A stretch of 64,000 nt of DNA from Bacteroidales bacterium (GTDB lineage Bacteria > Bacteroidota > Bacteroidia > Bacteroidales > Marinilabiliaceae), in contig JAKSLG010000003.1 in the NCBI GenBank assembly GCA_024401295.1, positions 62,001 to 126,000 of the forward strand, read 5' to 3'. Under the pieces are notes generated by a model. It ran no database searches. It had not been told where the DNA came from and saw nothing but the letters and a program-made list of their open reading frames with translations. Below are positions 1 through 8,887 of this stretch, one piece after another. A program made the translations under genes and the position numbers. How positions within the stretch are numbered: the stretch's first letter is position 1; the number at the start of each line of letters is the position of its first letter.

Positions 1-155
1 TCTATATCGTATACAACGCTCCATTCTGGCGTGTGCGCACAGGCGACTTCCGCTACCGTTCCGAGGCTTTGTCGCTACTCGAAAAGGTGAAGCGACAGTT
101 CCCTGGTAGTTACACGGTACGTGACAACACTGTTAAAAAGAAATCTTTTAAATAA
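1..155 (+). CDS. SPOR-domain protein, C-terminal fragment
   Basis: The reading frame enters from the left edge and ends in TAA at 153-155, leaving 50 residues. The fragment has the end of a SPOR (sporulation-related repeat) domain: a YxVYNAPFWRVRTGDF core, then an R/S-rich helix with LLEKVKRQFP and a last strand SYTVRDN. SPOR domains bind denuded peptidoglycan glycan strands in the periplasm, so the full protein is probably a secreted or membrane-anchored envelope protein; its N-terminal part lies outside the window. A strong hairpin terminator follows within a few bases, so this is the last gene of its transcript. Confidence 0.75.
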   Translation, partial: YIVYNAPFWRVRTGDFRYRSEALSLLEKVKRQFPGSYTVRDNTVKKKSFK

Positions 156-161
156 CCTATG

Positions 162-200
162 TTAGACCAAGTTGCGCTGCAGCTTGGTCTAATGTTTTTT
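162..200 (+). terminator. Rho-independent terminator after the SPOR gene
   Basis: A perfect 10-bp inverted repeat (162-171 TTAGACCAAG with 183-192 CTTGGTCTAA) is followed by a run of T at 194-200. It lies 6 bases after the stop codon of the SPOR gene and separates it from the PurF-like gene. Confidence 0.85.
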
Positions 201-219
201 ACATATAAAACCTAACGCA

Positions 220-2127
220 ATGAGCGAGCAGATTAAGCACGAATGTGGCATTGTCCTCATCAGACTGCTAAAACCTTTGGAGTATTACCAGGAAAAGTAT
301 GGTTCTTGGCAATATGGTCTCAACAAACTCTATCTTCTGATGGAGAAACAGCATAATCGCGGCCAGGATGGCGCAGGTGCTGTAGGCCTTAAGATTGACC
401 AGCCTGCTGGGAAAAAATTTATTGCGAGAGCTCGCTCCAATGGCGCAAATCCGATTCAGGATGTCATCGATGAAATCCATTCGTCGATTGCAGCTGCCAA
501 GGCTGAACATGGCGATCTTGTCAAAGATGCAAAATGGGCAAAGGAAAATTTGCCTTTCGCAAGCGAACTCTATCTGGGCCATTTGCGATATGGTACTTTC
601 GGCAACAACAACATTGACTACGTTCATCCTGTGATGCGCGAAAACAACTGGCGCTCACGCACATTGGCAATGGCCGGAAACTTCAATCTGACCAATGTAG
701 ATGAAATCTTCAATGCTCTTATCGAACTCGGTCAGCATCCAAAGGACTATTCCGATACAGTTACAATCCTTGAAAATGTCGGTCATTTCCTCGACGACGA
801 AGTGCAGCTTCTTTTCCGCCAATACAAGAATGAAGGCTTGCCTAATACCGAGATTTCAAAATGCATCGAACGCGATCTCGATGTCAGAAAGATTCTCGAG
901 AGATCATCGCGCAAATGGGATGGCGGCTATGTCATCGCAGGTCTTTGCGGACATGGCGATGCATTCGTAACTCGTGACCCTTGGGGCATCCGTCCTGCGT
1001 TCTACTATTACGATGACGAGATTGCCGTAGTTGCCTCAGAACGCCCTGTAATCCAGACAGCTCTCAAAGTTCGAGCTTGTCAGATTCAAGAACTCAAGCC
1101 TGGTCATGCAATCATCATCAAAAAAGACGGCACTGTCAGCATTGACCTCGTTCGCGTGCCACAAGAGCGCCGATCTTGCTCATTCGAGAGAATATATTTC
1201 TCACGCGGGTCTGACCGTGACATATACAAAGAGCGCAAAAAGCTCGGCTTCCTATTGGCTCCGACTCTTCTCGAAAAAGTCAACTACGACCTCGACAACA
1301 CGGTATTCTCATTCATTCCGAATACTGCCGAAACAGCGTTCTTCGGATTGACAGAAGGTGTCAGCCATTGGGCAAAACAGCGCCAGAACAAACTTCTTCA
1401 CGAAGCGCTTGCCAATGGAACACTCACACCTGAGCGTATTGATGAAATTCTCGAACATCACCCTAGATTTGAAAAAATCGCAATCAAGGATGTCAAGATG
1501 CGTACGTTCATCGCAGCCGACTCAGGACGCGACGACATGGTTGGACATGTATATGATGTAACTTACGGAATCGTTAAGAATCAGCAGGATACACTCGTCG
1601 TCATCGACGATTCAATCGTGCGTGGAACGACACTCAAAAAGAGCATCTTGCGAATAATGGATCGTTTGCATCCAAAGAAGATAATCATCGTTTCGTCGGC
1701 TCCACAAATCCGCTATCCTGATTGCTATGGTATTGACATGGCAAAATTAGGCGATTTCTGTGCCTTCTCTGCAGCTATCGAATTGCTTCGCGAAACAGGC
1801 AGGACTGACGTAATTGACAACGTCTATAAACTTTGCAAGGAACAGCAGTTCCTTCCAAAAGAAGAGATTGTCAACTACGTGAAAGACATCTATGCTCCGT
1901 TCACAAACGAACAGATTTCTGCAAAGATCGCTCAGATGCTCACGCCAGATGACATTGACGCTGAAGTCGAAATTGTCTTCCAGTCAATCGAAAATCTCCA
2001 TGAAGCTTGTCCGAACGACAATGGCGACTGGTATTTCACTGGCAATTATCCGACACCTGGCGGCAACAAAGTTGTGAACACTTCATTCATCAACTACATC
2101 GAAGGTCGTAATCAACGTGCGTATTAA
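220..2127 (+). CDS. Long PurF-like amidophosphoribosyltransferase
   Basis: A 635-residue protein with the two-domain plan of glutamine phosphoribosylpyrophosphate amidotransferase, the first step of de novo purine synthesis. The N-terminal class II glutamine amidotransferase domain has its candidate nucleophile at Cys9 (HECGI), so eight residues would have to be removed to expose it, and an RGQDGAG motif at about 47-53. The C-terminal phosphoribosyltransferase domain has the PRPP loop VVIDDSIVRGTT at 460-471. It is about 150 residues longer than canonical PurF (roughly 470-510), with extra sequence around 85-120 and in the 330-450 region. Bacteroidetes commonly carry such a long paralogue beside a normal PurF, and I cannot tell whether this one is the purine enzyme or has another acceptor. 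It stands alone between two terminators. The start is ATG at 220, 20 bases after the upstream T-run. Confidence 0.85.
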   Translation: MSEQIKHECGIVLIRLLKPLEYYQEKYGSWQYGLNKLYLLMEKQHNRGQDGAGAVGLKIDQPAGKKFIARARSNGANPIQDVIDEIHSSIAAAKAEHGDLVKDAKWAKENLPFASELYLGHLRYGTFGNNNIDYVHPVMRENNWRSRTLAMAGNFNLTNVDEIFNALIELGQHPKDYSDTVTILENVGHFLDDEVQLLFRQYKNEGLPNTEISKCIERDLDVRKILERSSRKWDGGYVIAGLCGHGDAFVTRDPWGIRPAFYYYDDEIAVVASERPVIQTALKVRACQIQELKPGHAIIIKKDGTVSIDLVRVPQERRSCSFERIYFSRGSDRDIYKERKKLGFLLAPTLLEKVNYDLDNTVFSFIPNTAETAFFGLTEGVSHWAKQRQNKLLHEALANGTLTPERIDEILEHHPRFEKIAIKDVKMRTFIAADSGRDDMVGHVYDVTYGIVKNQQDTLVVIDDSIVRGTTLKKSILRIMDRLHPKKIIIVSSAPQIRYPDCYGIDMAKLGDFCAFSAAIELLRETGRTDVIDNVYKLCKEQQFLPKEEIVNYVKDIYAPFTNEQISAKIAQMLTPDDIDAEVEIVFQSIENLHEACPNDNGDWYFTGNYPTPGGNKVVNTSFINYIEGRNQRAY

Positions 2128-2146
2128 CTGCATGACCATAAAATGA

Positions 2147-2176
2147 AAAGAGCATCAGAATTATCTGATGCTCTTT
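2147..2176. terminator. Bidirectional terminator between purF-like and parvulin genes
   Basis: A perfect 13-bp stem (2147-2159 AAAGAGCATCAGA with 2164-2176 TCTGATGCTCTTT) encloses a 4-base loop, with A and T runs flanking it. It lies between convergent genes ending at 2127 (plus) and 2198 (minus) and should serve both. Confidence 0.85.
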
Positions 2177-2197
2177 CTGTTTTATAGCAAGTTGATT

Positions 2198-4048
2198 CTA
2201 TTTTTTCAGAAGTACCGGACGATATTTCTCACGGAGTTTCTCGGCATATTCCATCTCCAGGCGTTGCTGATAATCACTCAGCAATTGATTGTGCGACTCG
2301 CTGTAAGTCATTGGTTTGCCGTCTGTTTTCGAACCAACGGCAACAACATATTTCGACTCAATATTCGGCCAGATGTAATCGTCGTATTTTCCACCCTGTT
2401 CCTGTTTTCCAACAACGACTCTGTCGGCAATTTTTGACGCTTTCTTTGGGTTCTTCTCAGCAATCGTTCTTACTTGATTAGCAGTTTTTTCGTCCTTGCA
2501 ATAATATATCGTGCCATCAAATGTTCCGCCTTTTGCGTAGCGACTTGGGTTTTCTGCCAACAACTTGGCAAGAAGAGTCGAATCGTTCGTATTCTTGTCC
2601 CAAATATATTTCATGTTGATTTCGAATACAAGAAGTCCATCGCGATATTCCTGAACCGTATATTTGAAATCAGCATTGTCATATTCCAGATTGCGACTTA
2701 AGTTGCTCAGCATGGCTGACGCCGCGATGTTTCTGAAGTTTTCATTAGGGCTGTTTCTCGCGTCCCATATTCTTGCGACGTATTCATCCGAAGCCCAAAC
2801 CTTTGTCGTGTCGAATGTTGCCAAAGGCTGAGCTATATTCTTGAGTTTCAAAGCCCTGACTCCATCATTAGGCTCATTCATGAATATGCCTGTCACCTCA
2901 TCGCGAGCACCTTTATTCCATTTGAAATTATGCTGCTTCATAAGTTTTTTTGCAAGAGAGTAAATGCCGGCATGAAGCAGTGAAGGACCACAACGGCCCG
3001 ACATCATAGCCATTTCAACCGATTCCTTAGCTCTTTCAACGTCGTAGCCGTTTCGGCGCTCTAATCGACGGACAATATGGTATCCATATTCAGTATCAAA
3101 GACATCGCTTATGTCACCATCGTTTTTGAGCGCATCACATTGACGCGCAAATTCCTTAATATTTGACGACAAAAGGCCGAGACTAACCCATGGCAGTTCA
3201 CCGCCCATGTCAGCTGTCTGCTTCTCATCAGAACAACGTTTTGCCAATTCGCCAAAGTCTGCGCCATTGTCAAGTGCTGTCTTTATACTGTCCATCGTTG
3301 CACGCATTTTGGCTCTTTGCTGCGCGGTCGTATTACGCGTGAACATCTTCATAATGTGAGCTACTCGCACATCGTCAAGACGATGTCTCCGGTCGTGAAC
3401 CATGAGGAAATGATAGCCATAACTTGTTCGGAAAATCTGCGACACTTCTCCTTTCTTTGTCGCATAGGCCGCTTCTTCGAATGGCTCAACCATTTGGAGC
3501 GTTGAGAAATACCCGAGTCTTCCGTAATTGATTTGCGCAGAAGGATCATCGGAATATTGTAAAGCGACCTTCATAAATTTCTCGCCATTCAGAACCTTTG
3601 TGCGAGCCGAGTCAATTCTTTGATATGCAGCCAAAGTGTCGGCAGTTGTAGGATTCTCATCGAGACGGACGAGAATGTGACTCGCATCAATTTCTTCAGC
3701 CATTCGTTTTACGATAACATCTTTCGCCTCCTGTTGCGAAACGGTGTCCATCAAAAACGGCTGCGCCAATTCGCCGTAAAAATCCTGACAATCACTGAGA
3801 TATTGAGCTGCCGTATCGAGCTTAAGTGCCTTTGCTTCAGCAACTTTCAACTTGTAATTAATGAAAAGGTCAAGATATTCCGGTTTGCTGATCGGGTTTT
3901 GTGCAGCTTTATTGTTTTTGTTGTAGATAAATTCAAATTCTTCAGCCGAAACTGTCTGGTCACCAATCTTGATGAGTGGCGTTTCCTTGATCTGCGCGGC
4001 TGAATATAGCGAGCAAAGCATTGCACCAAGCAAAAATATGCGCTTCAT
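2198..4048 (-). CDS. Periplasmic parvulin-type peptidyl-prolyl isomerase with two PPIC domains
   Basis: A 616-residue exported protein. A signal peptide (residues 1-19, MKRIFLLGAM then LCSLYSAAQ) precedes a SurA/PpiD-like helical region (about 30-115). Two parvulin domains follow at about 120-220 (starting DASHILVRLD, ending SYGYHFLMVHDR) and about 227-333 (starting RVAHIMKMF, ending EYGYHIVRRLE). The last 280 residues are a less recognisable C-terminal part. It probably assists folding of outer-membrane proteins in the periplasm. It is monocistronic: a terminator sits downstream at 2147-2176 and a 380-base gap separates it from the next gene upstream. Three further parvulin/SurA-family genes lie at 14921-17121 and in other genomes, so paralogue function is not resolved here. 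Confidence 0.88.
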   Translation of the reverse strand: MKRIFLLGAMLCSLYSAAQIKETPLIKIGDQTVSAEEFEFIYNKNNKAAQNPISKPEYLDLFINYKLKVAEAKALKLDTAAQYLSDCQDFYGELAQPFLMDTVSQQEAKDVIVKRMAEEIDASHILVRLDENPTTADTLAAYQRIDSARTKVLNGEKFMKVALQYSDDPSAQINYGRLGYFSTLQMVEPFEEAAYATKKGEVSQIFRTSYGYHFLMVHDRRHRLDDVRVAHIMKMFTRNTTAQQRAKMRATMDSIKTALDNGADFGELAKRCSDEKQTADMGGELPWVSLGLLSSNIKEFARQCDALKNDGDISDVFDTEYGYHIVRRLERRNGYDVERAKESVEMAMMSGRCGPSLLHAGIYSLAKKLMKQHNFKWNKGARDEVTGIFMNEPNDGVRALKLKNIAQPLATFDTTKVWASDEYVARIWDARNSPNENFRNIAASAMLSNLSRNLEYDNADFKYTVQEYRDGLLVFEINMKYIWDKNTNDSTLLAKLLAENPSRYAKGGTFDGTIYYCKDEKTANQVRTIAEKNPKKASKIADRVVVGKQEQGGKYDDYIWPNIESKYVVAVGSKTDGKPMTYSESHNQLLSDYQQRLEMEYAEKLREKYRPVLLKK

Positions 4049-4152
4049 TGTTCTTGTTTTATTGTTCTATGGTGCGAATTTAGTTCAAAATGTTGACATT
4101 GACTTGATTGACAACGGAAATCATTATGAGGAGAGCCAAGACTCGGCTAAAT

Positions 4153-4240
4153 CCAACGGCGTTTAACGAAGAGGGGAATGACAGTGAGGGGGTAGCGAGA
4201 GTGCCGCCTGCGGCCGAAGCGAGGGGGAGACTTCCCCCCC
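4153..4240 (+). repeat. Dispersed GC-rich intergenic repeat, copy A
   Basis: A GC-rich block in an otherwise AT-rich intergenic region. It shares with 27161-27250 and with the reverse complement of 12827-12917 the order ACGGC, CAGTGAGGGGG, GCGAnAGTG, GCGGCCGAAGC, AGGGGG, hairpin, CCCCC. The terminal hairpin here is GGGGGA-GACT-TCCCCC (4214-4229), followed by an A-rich tail. It does not look like a terminator in either direction because no T-run follows the hairpin. Its role is unknown. Confidence 0.8.
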
Positions 4241-4252
4241 ATAAAAAGAGAA

Positions 4253-4283
4253 TAAAAAAAGTTGCTGACATCACGTCGGCAAC
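4253..4283 (-). terminator. Terminator of the lysS-to-TonB-receptor operon
   Basis: Read on the minus strand, GTTGCCGAC and GTCAGCAAC form a stem with one mismatch and a 5-base loop, followed by seven T. It lies about 145 bases after the stop of the TonB receptor gene at 4429 and is the first credible end for that transcript. Confidence 0.65.
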
Positions 4284-4355
4284 CTTACCAATCAATCCAA
4301 AATGAAAATCTTATCTATGAAATACAATGATGGTTACGCAGTTTGATTGATAAGG
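4283..4355. repeat. Imperfect inverted repeat in the 4049-4428 gap
   Basis: CCTTACCAATCAA at 4283-4295 matches the reverse complement of TTGATTGATAAGG at 4343-4355 with one mismatch, separated by 47 bases. It lies in the 3' region of the TonB receptor transcript. No open frame of note was seen in 4284-4428. Confidence 0.5.
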
Positions 4356-4428
4356 TTTGCTTTTTGTGGCAGGTTCAATATTTTTTAGATATGTTGAATC
4401 TTTGTTATGACTATGCGCATCGAATTGT

Positions 4429-6771
4429 TTAGAATTCGATGGATAATTTTGCATTTATTCGCCTACCTGTCAGATAGTTAGGCACAGCATACTGTCCTCC
4501 AGTGACGTCCGAAACCCAAAAATATGAGATGGTGTTCGCGGTGTCGAAAAGGTTGAAAACTTCGATTCCCAGACGAGCAGATTTGACATGTGCCCACTTG
4601 CGTGAACCATCACGATTCTGGCCGAAATCTTTAAACAGACCGAGGTCAACACGCTTGTAGCCGGGCATTCGATTTGTCTGTTTGTAACGCATACTGTTTG
4701 GTGGTCCGAACGGCAAACCACTTCCGACAATGAAATTGAGATTAGATCCGAACGACTTGTTTGTAGGCAAATGGTCCTGGAAGAAAAGCGAAAAAGAGAC
4801 TCTTTGGTCGGATGGTCGCGGAATCCAGCCATGGCCATCATCGTCAATGTCTTCGGCCGTTCTCATTATTGAAAGACACGCCCATGACTCCTCACCTTCA
4901 ACGAGTTCGCCACTGATTTTCGCATCAAATCCTGCCGCATATCCATGACCACAATTCTCAGCCATGTATCTTATTCGGACGTTCTCGATGCTATACGGAT
5001 TGAGGTTCGTAATATGCTTATAGTACGCTTCGAGGCTGAGTTTGAAAGGACGCTCGTCGGCTTTGAAATAGAGATCGTTGCCAAAGATTACCTGCCATGA
5101 GTTTTGCGACTTAACACCGGTATTGACGCCACCATCGTCGCATTTCATCTCTCTGAACAATGGGATCTGAGCATATCGTCCGCCACTAATTCTATGCTCC
5201 CACTTGCCATGCTGGTACGACAACGACGCACGAGGGCTGACAAGAAATTCGCTGTTCAGATTGTTATGTGACAATCTGAGACCAAACGTGAAGTTCAGAT
5301 GTCCGTTAGCAATGTCATATCCGAAATTGTCCATGACGAAAGCCGAGAACCTTTTAGTATTCAGTGTATTATCAGATTTCTGATACTTATCAAATAAAAT
5401 CTGTTCGTTAGCAGCTTTGGCGACATAACCGGCTGAATCTCTGTATTCCCACTCGGACGTATGGTCTGAAAAATGTTCCGACTGAAGTTTGGCTTCCCAT
5501 GTCAACACGTTTCTAACGATGTTGTGTCGCCCGCGCAATGCATACGCATCAATCTTGCTAAACAACTCATTACGAGCATGCTGCAGATAGCCACCGACTC
5601 CAATGCTATTATCTGTTCCTGCCTGATGAAGCCAATATTCACCCAAGACATCGTAGTTTTCCTGTTCCCTACTTCGATATAGCGATGCCCTAAATGAAAA
5701 AGAGTGATCATCATTCGGTGCATATGAAACGGAGCCGCCGGCAAGTCCTGTTTGATAAACGTCGGCCTCTTTCCCTTCGAAATACACTGTAAATGTCCTC
5801 GGATCAGACATTGTTCCAAATGATGTTTCACGATCTTTTGGCTTGAAATCATATCTGTTCGAGGCATAATAGCCGAGAATATCGACGAACACTTTACTGC
5901 CTAAACGCAGAGAATGGAGCGACTGGACATCAAAAAAAGTCGGATCGTATAATCCCTTTGTATCCATCGATCCCAGCAGATATTTATTTGTCTTATATCG
6001 AACTCCGGTGATGTGCGAATATCGTCCATGTCCTGCAGAACCTTCAAGATGTGCCGATGCGCCGAGAAGACTTATTCTGCCGCCACCATGAAGTTCCGAA
6101 GGCGTTTTATAGCGGACATCAAGGACAGACGACATTTTGTCGGAATACGAGACATCGAATCCTCCTGAAGAGAAATTCACCTGTTCGACGAGATCTGGAT
6201 TAACAAAGCTGAGTCCCTCCTGTTCTCCACTACGGATAAGAAAAGGTCTGTATATTTCAATGTTGTTGACATACACCATGTTCTCGTCAAAATTTCCACC
6301 CCTGACGCGATATTGCGAACTCAATTCCGAGTTTGAAGTTACGCCCATCTGCGACTTCACGACAGATTCAATGCCACCGCCCACATCGGCCACATTGACA
6401 GCTACCGAAGCATCAATATGTTGAAAATCAGATTTTTTATTACCAATAACATCTACCGATTCACCAACAATGGTTTTCTCGACAAGTGTGATTTTCAAAT
6501 TGTCAGTAGGATGTTCTACCTTGATTGTCTTTTCCTCAAAACCGAGGCATGAGACAATAATGTTTCGTGGAAACTTTCCCACATTAATGGAAAATTTTCC
6601 TTTTTCGTCACTTGCCACACCAATGCTGCCGCCTTCAACGACTATTGCCGCGCCAGCAATTGGCTGATGACCATCATCAACGTATCCAGCAATAACCTGT
6701 GCGTTGGCAATGTGACAAACAATCATTATGCATGATGTTATAATAAGCCTTATATATCTGAACATCTGCAT
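4429..6771 (-). CDS. TonB-dependent outer-membrane receptor with N-terminal carboxypeptidase-regulatory-like domain
   Basis: A 780-residue outer-membrane transporter. The signal peptide is about residues 1-24 (ends IANAQ). A CarboxypepD_reg-like beta-sandwich covers about 25-100 (starts VIAGYVDDGHQPIAGA). The plug domain at about 115-225 contains SQYRVRGGNFDENMVYVNN, and the rest is a 22-strand-type barrel ending in the aromatic LSIEF expected for BAM recognition. No SusD partner is adjacent, so a polysaccharide-utilisation role is not suggested; the substrate is unknown. The start codon lies one base after the recG stop, so it is translated from the same message. The initiator could also be Met3. 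Confidence 0.88.
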   Translation of the reverse strand: MQMFRYIRLIITSCIMIVCHIANAQVIAGYVDDGHQPIAGAAIVVEGGSIGVASDEKGKFSINVGKFPRNIIVSCLGFEEKTIKVEHPTDNLKITLVEKTIVGESVDVIGNKKSDFQHIDASVAVNVADVGGGIESVVKSQMGVTSNSELSSQYRVRGGNFDENMVYVNNIEIYRPFLIRSGEQEGLSFVNPDLVEQVNFSSGGFDVSYSDKMSSVLDVRYKTPSELHGGGRISLLGASAHLEGSAGHGRYSHITGVRYKTNKYLLGSMDTKGLYDPTFFDVQSLHSLRLGSKVFVDILGYYASNRYDFKPKDRETSFGTMSDPRTFTVYFEGKEADVYQTGLAGGSVSYAPNDDHSFSFRASLYRSREQENYDVLGEYWLHQAGTDNSIGVGGYLQHARNELFSKIDAYALRGRHNIVRNVLTWEAKLQSEHFSDHTSEWEYRDSAGYVAKAANEQILFDKYQKSDNTLNTKRFSAFVMDNFGYDIANGHLNFTFGLRLSHNNLNSEFLVSPRASLSYQHGKWEHRISGGRYAQIPLFREMKCDDGGVNTGVKSQNSWQVIFGNDLYFKADERPFKLSLEAYYKHITNLNPYSIENVRIRYMAENCGHGYAAGFDAKISGELVEGEESWACLSIMRTAEDIDDDGHGWIPRPSDQRVSFSLFFQDHLPTNKSFGSNLNFIVGSGLPFGPPNSMRYKQTNRMPGYKRVDLGLFKDFGQNRDGSRKWAHVKSARLGIEVFNLFDTANTISYFWVSDVTGGQYAVPNYLTGRRINAKLSIEF

Positions 6772-6772
6772 A

Positions 6773-8875
6773 TTAACTTATTTCGCTCCAATTAATTTGC
6801 TGTTTTGCCAATGCCCTGAGACGTTCCACGGCAACAACATTATCCGCAGATTCCAATGATGGATCTGCCGCAAGAAGTTCCTGTGCTTTCTCTCGAGTAT
6901 ACTGCACAAGCTGCGAATCTTTCGCCAAATCTGCAATGCGCAGTGAAAACGGCAATCCACTTTGTTGAGTGCCACTGATGTCTCCTGGTCCACGCAGACG
7001 CATATCTGCTTCAGCTATTTCAAAACCATCAGTTGTTCCAACCATGACCTCCATACGTCGTCGAGTGTCATCCGAAAGTTTATAGCTGGTCATCAAGACA
7101 CAGTAGCTTTGATCTGCACCTCGTCCGACTCTTCCCCTCAATTGGTGCAACTGCGACAGACCAAATCTCTCTGCACTCTCTATGACCATTATAGATGCAT
7201 TCGGAACATTCACACCAACCTCGATAACAGTTGTTGCAACCATGATCTGACTCTCTCCGCTAGCAAAACTGTGCATGGCTTCGTCCTTCTCTTCCGCCGA
7301 AAGTTTGCCATGAACCATGCAGACCTTATATTCCGGAAATGCCTCTTTCATATACTCGAATCCCTCTGTCAGATTCTTGAAATCCATCTTTTCCGACTCA
7401 TCAATGAGCGGATAAACGACATAGCACTGGCGACCTTGCTGCAACTGGTCACGAATGAATTTATTAAGTGAATTTCGACTATTATGAAAGTAATGCTCCG
7501 TCATGACAGGCTTTCTGCCGGGAGGAAGCTCATCGATAACCGAAACGTCAAGATCACCATAAACCGTCATTGCCAATGTTCGTGGAATTGGCGTTGCGGT
7601 CATAACCAAGATATGCGGTGGGATGGTTGCTTTCGCCCATAAGCGGGCTCTTTGAGCCACACCAAAACGATGCTGTTCATCAACTATAGCCAAACCCAAC
7701 TTGTTAAAAACAACCGTATCTTCAATGAGCGCATGTGTGCCAACAATGAAGTTGAGCGAGCCATCTGCCAACGCTGACAATATTTTTGTACGGTCTTTTT
7801 TCTTTGTGGAACCCGTCAGCAAAGCCACACTTACACTGCTCATGCCGCTCAGCATTTTCGACAGATTCTCATAGTGCTGGGTTGCAAGAATCTCAGTCGG
7901 AGCCATGATGCAAGCCTGATAACCGTTGCCTGCAGCTATAAGCATAACCATCAGCGCAACAAGCGTTTTCCCCGATCCGACATCTCCTTGAAGCAGTCTG
8001 TTCATCTGTCGGCCAGACGCCATGTCGACGCTCATTTCACGAACAACTTTCTTCTGCGCATTGGTCGGCTCAAACGGTATATGATTCTTGTAGAAGTCAT
8101 TAAGCAATGCACCAGCCTTCGCAAATACCACGCCTTGCTGATGACTTCTGTTTATCGTCTTGTTGCGCAGCAGTGACAGATGTATATAGAAAAGCTCCTC
8201 GAATTTCATTCTGTAGCGGGCAATCTCCAATGTCTGCGCATTTGTCGGGAAATGGATCTGCTGCAACGCCTTGCCACGTGGCATCAAATTACACTTTGTC
8301 AGAATCGACTGAGGCAATGTTTCCATTATCCCGTCATCTCCGGCATCAACAAAAATTCCTCTTATTATCTTGTGGATGGCTTTAGAGTTGAAGCCGGACT
8401 TCTTCATCCTCTCCGTCGTATTATAGAACGGCTGAAGTGTACCCGCATCAACGTGTGCAGAATCTGCCTTTTCCATCTCTGGATGCGTCATATTCAACTT
8501 ATGGTTGAATATCGAAGGCTTTCCGAAAAGCAGAAAAAGTTCGTTAGGATTAATCTGTTCGGTTACATAGTTAAGTCCTTTAAACCAAACGATTTCAATT
8601 GTACCAGTGCCATCACTGAATGTTGCCGTCAGGTGTGGCATTCGTCCGCCACTGACCATTTGTCTCGAAATAAATCGCCCACATATCTGGACATACGGCA
8701 TATCAGCACGCAACTCACTTATCTTATATATATGGCTGCGATCAACATATTTGTAAGGGTAAAACTGAAGCATGTCATCGACAACATGCATATCCATGTC
8801 GTTAGCAAGCAGTTCCGCACGCTTCGGACCGATGCCGGCCTGATACTTCAAACTTTTGTTGCCGATATCTGTCAT
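6773..8875 (-). CDS. recG: ATP-dependent DNA helicase RecG
   Basis: A 700-residue superfamily 2 helicase that remodels stalled replication forks and Holliday junctions. The N-terminal wedge/OB-fold region is at about 55-140. Walker A is LLQGDVGSGKT (about 294-304), the Walker B variant is DEQH (VDEQHRFGVAQR), and motif VI is HQLRGRVGRG. The length matches the family. It is the fourth gene of the lysS run, 12 bases after the CNNM/CorC-type gene, with the TonB receptor following after one base. Confidence 0.97.
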   Translation of the reverse strand: MTDIGNKSLKYQAGIGPKRAELLANDMDMHVVDDMLQFYPYKYVDRSHIYKISELRADMPYVQICGRFISRQMVSGGRMPHLTATFSDGTGTIEIVWFKGLNYVTEQINPNELFLLFGKPSIFNHKLNMTHPEMEKADSAHVDAGTLQPFYNTTERMKKSGFNSKAIHKIIRGIFVDAGDDGIMETLPQSILTKCNLMPRGKALQQIHFPTNAQTLEIARYRMKFEELFYIHLSLLRNKTINRSHQQGVVFAKAGALLNDFYKNHIPFEPTNAQKKVVREMSVDMASGRQMNRLLQGDVGSGKTLVALMVMLIAAGNGYQACIMAPTEILATQHYENLSKMLSGMSSVSVALLTGSTKKKDRTKILSALADGSLNFIVGTHALIEDTVVFNKLGLAIVDEQHRFGVAQRARLWAKATIPPHILVMTATPIPRTLAMTVYGDLDVSVIDELPPGRKPVMTEHYFHNSRNSLNKFIRDQLQQGRQCYVVYPLIDESEKMDFKNLTEGFEYMKEAFPEYKVCMVHGKLSAEEKDEAMHSFASGESQIMVATTVIEVGVNVPNASIMVIESAERFGLSQLHQLRGRVGRGADQSYCVLMTSYKLSDDTRRRMEVMVGTTDGFEIAEADMRLRGPGDISGTQQSGLPFSLRIADLAKDSQLVQYTREKAQELLAADPSLESADNVVAVERLRALAKQQINWSEIS

Positions 8876-8887
8876 AGTCCTGTCCGT

